Part shown: positions 49,589-60,183 of the stretch, piece after piece
Position numbering within the stretch: the first letter of the stretch is position 1
How the letters are laid out: the number at the start of each line of letters is the position of its first letter
Assembly: GCA_016987375.1 (NCBI GenBank)
Contig: PJRA01000303.1
Location: 51,910 to 115,909, forward strand
Source of the DNA: Brachionus koreanus
Lineage: Eukaryota > Rotifera > Eurotatoria > Ploima > Brachionidae
Reading direction: 5' to 3'
Length of the DNA: 64,000 bases
The notes under the pieces: generated by a model
Told to the model about the DNA's origin: nothing
The model's input: only the letters and a program-made list of their open reading frames with translations
Databases searched by the model: none
Translations under genes and position numbers: made by a program

Positions 49589-50658
49589 CTAACAACTAAT
49601 TGATAATTTTGTTTTGAAATTTTTTTTGCATTAAATAAGATGAATGATTAAAACGATAAAATTGAAATATCTATCGATACGGAAATTTAGTAACCTTATG
49701 CTCAATGGTCCTAAATTCCAAAGTAATAAATATCTTATTTTTCTAAATTTATTTTTGCTCAACTAAATGAAAATGAATTAAAACAAAAATAATAAAGTCT
49801 TTATATTTTAGAGAGAATTATTTTTTAGCAAAAATACAGAGAAAAGCTGTGCGATTAGGGTGCTGTTGAAAACAGTCAATGAATTTTCTTAGCATACGCG
49901 TGTATTAATCATTATATTTCGATAAAAATTTCAAAATTTTGTTTTCTTTTTACTTGATTTTTGTGAAATGAACATTGCGATATTAAAAATTCAAAATTAG
50001 CATGAAATATCATACAGAGCAAATGCTAAGTGCGCTAAAAATGGTTTGAAAATTTGAAAAATTAGAACTATGTTAATTTATGCAAAAATGCAATTTTGTT
50101 AACTTTATTTTGGTAGCACGATACGATTTCATATGCAAATTAAAAATGACTTAAAGTAAAAATTAATAATTTTCACTATTAATTTCTAAAATTTATAAGT
50201 CAAAATAAAATTTAAAAATAATTGTAATTTTAATTGTGAGAATTTTCTTTAATAATGTTTATACACAGTCTATTTTTAAAGGATATTTGTAATCGATTGG
50301 ATATAATGTAAGTCAGACAATTTTTAGTCAAAGTTATGACTGGATTTAAAATTTTTATCAATACTTGAGGAAACGATACTTTTATTTATTACAGCCCTTT
50401 ATTTGTTTAATATACAATTTAATTTAATAAAAATTATAAAAAAACTATCTATTGAAATTTATTTCATGTAGAAAAATATTGACTTGACTTAAGATTTGTG
50501 ACCTTTAATCGAGTCTGATTTAAATTAATAAAAAAAATTATTTATCAAGTTTTTATTTTAAAGAATTAGAATTTTTTTTAAATTAATTATTTTAATACAA
50601 AAAGTAGAAAAAATTGATTAAAGATCAAAATATAATAAATTCCAAAATTGAACAATTT

Positions 50659-51961
50659 CTATAATTTTTTTTTTGTTTTGCTATTTCGGTTTGGCTTTTC
50701 TTGAATAAGACCATTTATGTATTTTTCTTGCTCTGCTTTGAGATTTAACTCTTCTATTCTATGCTCATAATCATTTTCTATTTGTGAATACTTTGACTCC
50801 TTTTTATTTAGACCTTCAATCACATCGTTATATTTAATTTCGGCTTCCGCTATTTTAGATATTAAATCAATTCCTTTTGAGCTTTCATTAATTAATTTGT
50901 TTTTTAGAAATTGATATCTGTATTTTATTATTTATTTATAAATTTATATATTTTATGCCTGTTTTTTTTTTATATTTACTTACACACTTGCATAAGCACA
51001 TCGCTCTTTTTCCAATTCGTTTTTAAAAAAATCAATCTCTTGAATTTTGCTATTAATTATGTCTTTTGATTGCATCAATTCTAGTTTGGTTTTGGCATGA
51101 TTATATTTTTCGGTCTGCATGAAAAAAAAATGAAAAATAAGACATAATAATTTATTTTTTAAAATCTTTTTATCATTAAATCTATTGACAATTAGTTAAT
51201 TGAAGATGATTTGGTGTCTACCTTAATTTTTGATAAATTGAATTGGCTATAAGCTGAATTTGTGATTTGAGATTTTATTTTTTAAACACTAGAAAGCTCG
51301 ACTATTTTATTTAAAAATAAACAAATTTTTAAGATATCAGGAAACAGACCATTTTTTCAAAAATTTGTTACTTTTTATAATTTAACCTAAGCTTTCTAAT
51401 GTTTATTAATAAAATTAAAATTATAAAAATTACTAAAAAAAGCTTCAAATTTAGTTACTAAGACATTAAATATTTTTCTGAAAATTAATTAATTAACTTA
51501 AAAAAACCCTTGGGTTTTTTACTTGTCGGTAAAATTACCGGATACGAGACTCAGCCTAAGAGTAGAAATTAGTCAGTATTCATTTTAGAAATTAAATTTA
51601 TAATTTGATTTTTTCCAAATTTCAATATTTTTTATTGTCAATAGGTCGACCACTAACACCTTAAAAAAATTACCGACTTCTAAATCGTTGAGAATTTTTT
51701 CAAACTCTTCTCTTGAAATGGTCTGAGTATTCTTTTTTATCTTAAATAAATTTATAAATAAAAATTTTAACTCAAAATTTAATCTACTTCTTTGGTTAAT
51801 TTATTTATAGTTGATTGCTGAGCTTGAATTATTCTTAGTAAATCTTCTAAATTAAATGATTTTGTTTTGTTAATTGCTTGTCTAATTTGATTTTCGTTTG
51901 AAACATCATCTGGAATTGATACCTTTAACTCGGCAAAATTTGATATCACATTTCCATTCAT
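50659..51961 (-). CDS. Coiled-coil protein of unknown function (five exons)
   Basis: Minus-strand exons 51961-51788, 51740-51674, 51253-51222, 51114-50984 and 50917-50659 join in phase to 220 residues. Apart from a short N-terminal segment it is almost all coiled coil, rich in Lys, Glu, Ile and Leu (DLLRIIQAQQSTINKLTKE; TKLELMQSKDIINSKIQEID; IENDYEHRIEELNLKAEQEK), ending in a basic tail (TKKKL). There is no signal peptide or membrane segment. I do not recognise the family. The end (LKAEQEKYINGLIQEK) vaguely resembles the C-terminus of IFT20, but the protein is longer and this is weak. The 32-nt third exon is supported because it restores phase on both sides. It lies downstream of TRIP12's start, on the same strand. 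Confidence 0.65.
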
Positions 51962-53272
51962 TCTTAAACATATAAGAAAGCTTCTTTTTTCTATTTAATT
52001 TAAAATTGAAATAATATTTAAACTAACAACAGGATATTAATACCTGTGTTTTGTTTCTTTTTTCTATTTAATTAATCACTATCAAAAACTACTAATAAAA
52101 TCATTTTAATTTTATTGATTTCTAATATTCTGAACAAATCAATAAGAATTTTATTTAGTTAAAAAAAAAAAAATCTATTTTCTATGATATATTGAATATG
52201 TTATAATTAAATGGTATATAAGTTTCAATTCATTAGAAATTCTTCTCAATTGAAAGCTTTTCATTAAAATTGAAGTTAAAATTTGAAATTAATCATTTTG
52301 TTAGATTGACGCGATAAGTTCACTTAAAATAGCATTTGGGTTGGATGATAGTGCCTGAATCATAACTAAATCATTTACCTTTTTTAATAGATATTTTCAT
52401 AAAAACCTTGCTCTGAATGTTTTTAAGGTTTTTTGAGATTTTATTTGTCTATCAAGGAATGTTGTAGTTTAATTTTGTATACATATGAACTATAACTATT
52501 GAAAAATTTAATGAAAAAAAATGAACAAATTTTTAAAATTAAGTATAAATGCCTAATTTTTTAATAATTGCAATTTATATAAAAAAAAAACAAATTATAA
52601 GTTTTTTTGATTAGGCAAAGTTGATGTTCGAACTATTATAAGTTATGTTTTTTGTTTTTCTCATAATTCTAATTGCTGAAAAAAATTGAAAAACCTTATA
52701 AATAAATAGTCTGGACAAAATGCTAAAATTATTGAGTGTTTTTTTAAAAATTCAATTTAATAATACTTTTAATTTTTTTCGAATAAACTGATCTTTAGCT
52801 TCAAAGGCCTTAGTTTGAATTTTTTCAGATTTTCACATGTTTGCTTTTTTGGATATACTAAAACTCAGCTAAAATGTGATTTAAAAAAAATTTTCTAAAA
52901 TAAAAAAAATTAAAATTTTTTAAACAAAAAGTATCTAATCAATATTAAAATTTTATTATTGTGAATTAAATAATTTGGTATTTGTAACATTTTGAAATTG
53001 ACTTGAACATGTTTTAATTTTGATTTTCTTAAATTTTTTTAAAAATAAATTTATGTTTATTTGCAAACCGATCATAAAAAATAAATTATATCTCAAATAT
53101 TTTTATATTATTAACATTAAAATCATGTTGCTGTAAACTTGTCTTGAAATTTATTTTTGGTACTTAAAAAATGTAATTCAAATCTATTTTAAATACACAC
53201 ATTTTTAAAAATTTAAGCAATAACCATTTAATTCAAATATTAAAAATTTATTTAGAAATAAAAAAAAAAAGA
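51962..53272. other. AT-rich intergenic region
   Basis: No gene or clear repeat recognised in about 1.3 kb. It ends at an assembly gap. Confidence 0.5.
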
Positions 53273-53422
53273 NNNNNNNNNNNNNNNNNNNNNNNNNNNN
53301 NNNNNNNNNNNNNNNNNNNNNNNNNNNNNNNNNNNNNNNNNNNNNNNNNNNNNNNNNNNNNNNNNNNNNNNNNNNNNNNNNNNNNNNNNNNNNNNNNNNN
53401 NNNNNNNNNNNNNNNNNNNNNN
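53273..53422. other. Assembly gap (N run)
   Basis: One hundred and fifty unknown bases, directly followed by copy 2 of a dispersed repeat. Confidence 1.
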
Positions 53423-53426
53423 TTGC

Positions 53427-53540
53427 AGTGTAGATTATCAACTCGATGCAGTAGCCTCTGTGTCAGATCGGAGCTGTTGCTCAAAAAGGTACTTGAAAAG
53501 GTGATGAGCTCCTCCCCATTATCCACTAGGATAGAATAGG
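53427..53540 (+). repeat. Dispersed repeat, copy 2
   Basis: It resembles 37990-38095 and is more GC-rich than its surroundings. It abuts the N gap, so the element may extend into it. No coding content is identified. Confidence 0.5.
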
Positions 53541-53735
53541 GTAAAAATAAATCTTTACCACCAGTTTTATTTATTTTGACTAAAAACAAAATTTAAAACT
53601 CAATTTTATTATCATTCTTTTAAAATCTAAACATACAATTTTTAAGAAATAATTTAAAACACTTTTTTTGCAAGTACTATTTAATTTTAAAAGCACTCAG
53701 TTTTAAAATCAAAATGGAAACAATTTAATTAAAAA

Positions 53736-54815
53736 ATGGATCAAAACAATAAATCAGCTTTGAGCGAAGAAGAATCTGACATGTACGATTTACCTGAATA
53801 CATCATTCACCCCATTAATCTTGAAGATATTAATGCTATAAAAAACATTCCAACAGCAGAGGAAATGAAAAAAATTGCCAAAATCGGATTTAGAAAAATT
53901 TATGAGGGTTGTAAAAATCCATATCTTGTTCAAAATTTTGGAGTATACAAATATTCATTTTTATTCTTAAAATTTGTTTAAAAAATTATTTTTTAGTATA
54001 CCTTGGATGACATACCAGAAGAATTACTTGATAGATTTCGAGATGAAGATGAGGAAGACAACGCTCTTGGGAAAACTGATCCGGACTCACAAGTTATTAA
54101 ATTTTATGTTTAATTCGTAAAAAAAATATTGATTTAGATTTCTTAGGAAGAAGAGTCTGATGTTAGCGTTACAAAAAAAACTGATAAAACTGATTGTAAT
54201 CTAAATAATTTAGAAGAAAAAAAGGAAGATAAAAAAGAAGAAGTTGAATTGATTAAATTTAATGATAATATACCTAATGAAGCAAAACAGTCAGGTTCAG
54301 CTCAATCGTCATTTCAAGATTGTTATGGATTTAATGAAAAGTCTCCCGAAAAAGCAAATCAAAATTCATTTACTAATAAAAATTTCCATGATACTGAAAC
54401 CAGCAAAAATTTTTATGATATAGAATTTAATATTGAATCAGTTAAATATCCACCGGCTATTAGCATTGACAAAAATGATGCGTATTACTTGAATCAGAAA
54501 TTCAGCAGAATACCAGCCATAATTGCTGCCAAAAGTTTTAATTTTTCATCTATAAAATTCAATCAACAAATGCCAAGACATGAATTTTACAATCAACAAC
54601 GAGATCTAATAAATCAAATGGAAAAAGCTGATTTGAATAGCTACCAAAATAGACAAAAGCTGCAAAATGCTTTTGAATCATCATCAACTAGTTTAGTAGG
54701 GTCTTTTTTATCAATGGATGCTCGTCAAAGCAATAATTTTTCATATAATGTAGCCAAAAATTGTACTCGATCTTTATGTGGCAATAGTAATGGAAAATTT
54801 TATAGAAAATTTTAA
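53736..54815 (+). CDS. Hypothetical protein, acidic and Asn/Ser-rich (three exons)
   Basis: Exons 53736-53942, 53997-54092 and 54147-54815 join in phase 0 to 323 residues (introns 54 nt each). The second donor (GTTATT) is weak. The first third is acidic and well ordered in appearance (EYIIHPINLEDINAIKNIPT; YTLDDIPEELLDRFRDEDEE). The rest is low-complexity and rich in Asn, Gln, Ser and Phe, with a Lys/Glu run after the second intron. I see no signal peptide, membrane segment or known domain. Composition suggests a cytosolic or nuclear protein with a disordered C-terminal half. It is followed at 55052 by an LRR gene on the same strand. Confidence 0.65.
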
Positions 54816-55051
54816 ATTTATAAATTTTGTTTTTTTGTTCTTGTTTTGATTTAATTAAATTTAACAAAAAATTTTTCCGTAAAACTTTTTTCTATTTTTC
54901 ACAAAATGTTCTATGCATTCGATCTATAAAAATAAAACTTTCTATTCTAAATATAAACACTTTTAATTTAGAAAGCTAATTTCTATTTTTGTATAATTTT
55001 TTTTATATTATATAAAAATAATTTAGAAAGAAAAAAGATTTTTTTATCAAA

Positions 55052-57275
55052 ATGGAACAAGCTTACTTTTTGACCGACGAATATTTTTCTAATTTGATCA
55101 ACGAGATAAAAATTCAGACTGACAAGATAGTATTAAGCACGAATAAATCTGAAAAAGAAGAAATTATCAATGTAAAAAATCTGTTAATTTTTAATCTTGA
55201 ACAGATTCAAATTCCAGACCTTAACAAAAATATTGTTAAGACAGGATTTTTTATTGCAAATAAAGGAACGTCAATTAACAAAATAAATATTGCCAACCAA
55301 ATCGGAAAATTGGTTATTATAAGTGACCAAGCTAATGCATCTATTTTACATAACTTAAAGTAAATTTTTTGGCATTGTTAATTTTGAAATAAAATCAAAA
55401 AACAAAATTTTGAATTTAAATAACATTTTTTTCTAAAATTCATTCTGTAAATTTTATCAGTCAATGCAAAGTTTGTATTACCCAAATCAAGTCTGTGCAA
55501 CGCATCATATGGATTTAAGAATCATTAAAAAAAATTACATTGTAGAAATTTAATTTTGGTGATAGAAATTTTGTATCAACTGATTAAATTTACACAGCGA
55601 ATTTTAGACCTTTAGAAAAAAAATTATTTAAATTCAAAATTTTTGCTTCAAAATTCACATTGCTCATATTTTTTTAATTTTATATGCATTTGTATCTATT
55701 TTATTCAAAAAGTCAAATTTTTAATGAAGATTCTACGCCAGATTTTAAAACTTTCAAAGTATATATTTATTTTTTAAATTTTTTTTATTATTATTATGTC
55801 TTATTAAAAATAATCGAATTAATTTAGGAAGCTCTTGTGACTTGTGTTTTAGAAGAACTAACAAAACTAAAATCATTTTATAATGATCCAATTATTGATT
55901 TGACTGAAATAGATGAAAACGTTCTAGAGAAAATTTACATTGATGGCAAAAAATCAAAATTCAACGATAATGATTTCAATGACATATCAAAGCTGATAAA
56001 TCCTAAAAAATTAAGTCAAATCAATTTGATGTATCAAAATGAAAATTTTAAAAGAATTCATTCAGAGATGTTTGCCAACTTCAATAATCTTAAGAAGCTT
56101 GTTTTAAAATGTACTCATTTGGATTTGATTAGAACAAAAAATTTTTCAAGTCTTCCCAATTTGGAATATTTATCCATAACTGAGAGTAAAGTGAACAAAA
56201 TTGAAAAAGACGCATTTCACGGCTTAGCACGCCTAAAATGGCTGATTCTTTCCTCAAATGAATTAACAGACATTCAAGTTGATAACTTTCTTGGTCTTGA
56301 TCATTTAGAATATTTGATTCTCAATCAAAATAAAATAGGTTCAATAAATGATAACACATTTGAAGGTTTGGTGAATTTAAAAGCTCTAGAAATGGTAGAA
56401 AATCAACTTAATTTTCTCGCTGAAAACTCGTTTAATGGACTTTTTAGTCTAAAAATTTTGAATTTAAATAATAACAAGTCAAATTTACAAATAGACAAAA
56501 GAGCTTTAAATTCTCTTTCCAATTTAGAAATCTTAGATTTGGCAAGCAATACTATACAAAATTTGGATCCTTTGATTTTTAAAAAACTCAAAAATCTGAG
56601 ATATTTAAATTTGTCCAACAATTTATTTAGTGAACTTGACTTTTTGAATGAGCTAGAAAAACTTGAGGTTTTAAATGTTATGCGTATGAAACAAGTATAC
56701 AATGAATTAAACAAAATTAATCTGATAAATTTAAAATTCATTAAAATTGAAATGGAACAAGTTCCAATTTTTAGTGAAAATTTTACTAAACTGAAGGCTT
56801 TGGATCTTTATAATGTTACTGATTTTGAAGAAAATTGTTTTAAAAATCTCATTAATTTGGAATTCTTAAAAATAGTCACCAAAAAAGACTCCATTATTGA
56901 TAAAATTAATGAAAATTTATTAAAACCATTGACAAAAATTAGATATTTTTATATTGAAGTAAAAAAATTTGGAGATAAATCTTTGGAAAAATTTCAACAA
57001 AGTGTAAAGATTATCGTCGAGCTTTTTAAATTGAAATCAAATTATTTTGCAAGCGAGACTGAAATAGATGATGAAAAAAACATTCTTTACATTAAAGTAT
57101 TATCCTTTGAATTTCAAATTAATTAAACAAATAAATTTTGTTTTGAAAGGTAACTGATTGCGAATCGGAATGGATGTATTTGGAGCATATGCTTGATATT
57201 AGTGAAGAAGCAAAAAAGGCATTATTAACATCTGAAATGTCCGTTTCACATTATGAGAACATCGCTTTTATTTAA
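55052..57275 (+). CDS. Cytosolic leucine-rich-repeat protein with novel N-terminal region (four exons)
   Basis: Exons 55052-55359, 55713-55758, 55828-57096 and 57150-57275 join in phase to 582 residues. There is no signal peptide. The first ~120 residues (EYFSNLINEIKIQTDKIVLS; KLVIISDQANASILHNL) form a region I do not recognise. It is shared with the small protein at 30820-31375. From about residue 180 come roughly ten 24-residue LRRs (LEYLILNQNKIGSINDNTFE pattern), becoming irregular after about residue 390. The last exon adds VTDCESEWMYLEHMLDISEE, a short acidic tail. The LRR core resembles the secreted LRR protein at 28220, but without the secretion signal. Exon 2 is only 46 nt and was found by phase, so it is the least certain part. 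Function is unknown. Confidence 0.78.
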
Positions 57276-57353
57276 TCTTAATAAAAAATTGCTTCGATTT
57301 TTGTTTTTCTCTTACTATTATACTTAGAACTTAAGAGGATACATATATTTACC

Positions 57354-57635
57354 AATCTAAATATCTTTTCAAATCTTTTTTTTCATATAACACTTAAAAA
57401 TTGGGAATGTATTATAGAATAAATTCATAATTATAAGAAAATAGACATTAAACCATAAATAAGTTTTTAAAACAATAAATAAATTTACAATTTTGTACAA
57501 TCTAAATATCTTTTCAAATCTTTTTTTTCATATAACACTTAAAAATTGGGAATGTATTTTAGAATAAATTCATAATTATAAGAAAATAGACATTAAACCA
57601 TAAATAAGTTTTTAAAACAATAAATAAATTTTAAG
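57354..57635. repeat. Tandem duplication, period 144 bp, two copies
   Basis: The segment starting AATCTAAATATCTTTTCAAA at 57354 recurs at 57498 and is identical over nearly its whole length, with a single substitution seen (ATTATAG versus ATTTTAG). It lies in the 3' flank of the LRR gene and looks recent. Confidence 0.9.
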
Positions 57636-58375
57636 GGGAGGTTATTAGAGGTTATCAACTGAAAAACTTCAGTATTTAAAATCTAGTTAATCAAACAAAA
57701 TAAATAAAACCAAATTTATCAATTAAGATTACAAAGTTGCATGCACAGCCAAGTTTTGAATAAGTTTTCTAAAAGAAATATAAACATATGTTGAATTGAA
57801 TTAAAAGTTGTAAAAGAAAAGACTAAAATTTTAGATTTATCGTAGTCTAAATTTCTCTAAACAATCTTGCAGCATGTCTCTTGTCGTAAATAAAAAATTG
57901 TTTTGCATTAAAAGACTTCTTTATGTCATTTTTCAAAACATTCATTCTACCTTGTTTTGTTTAATTTTCTTCAATTATTAAACTGGTTGAAAATTATTAT
58001 TTTTCTATTTTTAAACAATTTAAGATTAAATTTTAAGCGAAAAACATGTAAAATACTTTAGAAAAATATTGTTTTTATGCTTTTCGGCACAAATTTATAG
58101 ACAGATTTCAATCATTCACTATCTAAATGACTCAATAAATTTAAGCTAAAATCTAAGACAAGCTCGAGAACCTGATTGAACTAACGAAGTAAAAAAATTT
58201 TGACTTTCTTATTCTTAATAAATAGCTTAATACAACATTCGAGCTTTCAATTTACTATAATATCTATTTTATCTAAATTGAATTTGTAAAAACTTTTTAC
58301 ATTATGAAGAGTTAATCAGCCAATTATGGGCACTAGGCTGTTGATTATCTTTGAAATGTCAAGTTTATCCACTTA
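57636..58375. other. AT-rich spacer
   Basis: No gene or repeat recognised. Confidence 0.4.
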
Positions 58376-58717
58376 ATAGACGATTGAGGGGAGATTTAAT
58401 ACAGATGTTTAAAATGGTAAATCGATTTGAGATCATAAATTTTGTAAGGAATAAATTATTCAAATAGCTAATGTCATAATCTAAGAAGAGAAAATAATCA
58501 TAAACTTGTAAGAGAAATTAACAAAAAAGAACAATATCGTTATCAATTCTTAACAAACAGAGTTGTTGAATCATGGAACAAATTACCAAAAAAAGAAATA
58601 TCAGCAAAGACAGTAAATAGTTTCAAGGCACTAATTGATAAATTAATATTAAAATGGTAAACATAAAGACTGCAATAGCCTAAGCGCAAAATTTGCGCTG
58701 GTATAGAGTACTATACC
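58376..58717 (+). mobile_element. LINE fragment: C-terminal RT region and 3' hairpins
   Basis: RLRGDLIQMFKMVNRFEIIN (58384-) and, in another frame, QYRYQFLTNRVVESWNKLPK then VNSFKALIDKLILKW with a stop (58530-58660) are the typical last residues of CR1/jockey-like ORF2 proteins. Just after the stop lie two neighbouring hairpins: AGCGCAAAATTTGCGCT (58683-58699) and GGTATAGAGTACTATACC (58700-58717). No microsatellite tail is obvious. Confidence 0.8.
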
Positions 58718-59184
58718 GCAAAAGTTATTAAAGGCTCTAAATTTGAAAATCTCTTTAACTGTTTTTATTACTGATAAATGATAAACTTCTTTTATCGTAT
58801 TCAATTTATTTATTAATTCTACGTTAAGGTCGATCACCGACCACTTTCTTAATGACCTGTGAAATAAAGAGCACTGTGCATGTTGTTGTTGTTTTTTTTT
58901 AACGTTTTCAAGTTTTAATTTTTTTAGAATAAATAATACAAAAATTGAAAAGTTAAATTAAATAAAGTCTCTTTGATAAAAAAATTATTTAAAAAAGTAA
59001 AACATTGAAACATTTGAATTAAATTTTTTGTCAAAATTTGTAAAAGTCTCCAGTTAATTCGAAAATTTCACTAATTAAATCAATTAGTATTGGCTCTTTT
59101 GCTAATTCAAATAATAATTTCTTTGCTCAATCAACTAGTCGATTGAAGAAGTCAATTTTAGTATTTTCTATTAAAAAATTCAGT
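58718..59184. other. AT-rich spacer
   Basis: Nothing recognised. Confidence 0.4.
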
Positions 59185-59400
59185 TAACATGATATTAAGA
59201 GACAGAAATAAGCATGTTGTCCTTTATCTCTCAGGTATACCCAACATTCCTCTAACTGTTTTTTCGCAAGCCTGGATCGATGTTCATATTTTCGATCCAG
59301 AATTGGTCTAACGTAGGTCTTGTAAAAATGAGCATCGTTATACACATGCATGTCGTTACTTACTTTATAAGTGTCTTAAGCTTTTACTATATTCAATACT
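59185..59400 (-). pseudogene. GC-richer minus-strand coding remnant, probably LINE
   Basis: The minus strand reads DMHVYNDAHFYKTYVRPILD then RKYEHRSRLAKKQLEECWVY. YKTYVRPILE is the usual non-LTR RT thumb motif, but what follows does not match well. An in-frame stop precedes it. The call is tentative. Confidence 0.4.
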
Positions 59401-60183
59401 AAATAATCTTTCATATCTTAAGCATAAAAAAAAGTAATTGATTGCGATATTTTTATAAATGAAGACAAAACTTAAAAATTCAAATCCAACTCAATCAATT
59501 ATAATCTACTTTTTAAAAAACGTCAATCTATTAGTGAATAAAACACATATATAAATGATGGAAGCACATTTAAGTTAAATAAATACCCGTAAATTTTATT
59601 TTTTTTATTTTAGATAAAGTAATATTTTTTTAATAATTTAGCTTAAATAAAAAGCTTAACTTAATGCGCATGACACATATATATTATTAAGTAGATTAAA
59701 GTATTTTCGAAATAATTTTCAATTTAAAATTTGATCAATAGATAGAATTTTTTAAATCTCATCACTTAGTGTTACAGATTAAAATAAAAATATTGAATTT
59801 CAATTTTTTTTTTTAATTGAAGAAATAAATTTTTTATTTATGCTAGAAAATAAATGTAATTAAAAAAAAATTTTAAATTGTTAAGTAAAATTTGAATTTT
59901 TATTTTTAATTTTTAAACTATTATTTTGGTATCTTAATTTTGGCTAGAAATTTTAATAAATTAAGAGAATTTTCAATTCAAATTTGCCGCAAGTCTGTAG
60001 AATATCTTGAAAAGCAGATTATCAACTTGAAAACATTTAATTTATGCTTAAAAACAAAAAACAGGGAATAATTTTAATTTTAAAAACAGACAATTTAATC
60101 TGAGATAAATATTAGTAAAGACCGAGAAAAAAAAGACAGAGAAAAAAAGCTCTAAAATTGGGCAGTAAAGACCGAACCGAACT
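59401..60183. other. Upstream region of the ZMYM/QRICH1-type gene
   Basis: AT-rich, with no distinct element. The stretch right before 60184 is purine-rich and GC-richer, as expected for a 5' UTR. Confidence 0.4.

Noticed and set aside
56403..56741. 112-residue antisense frame in the LRR gene
   Set aside because: It is a shadow of the LRR coding strand, whose repeat periodicity is clear.
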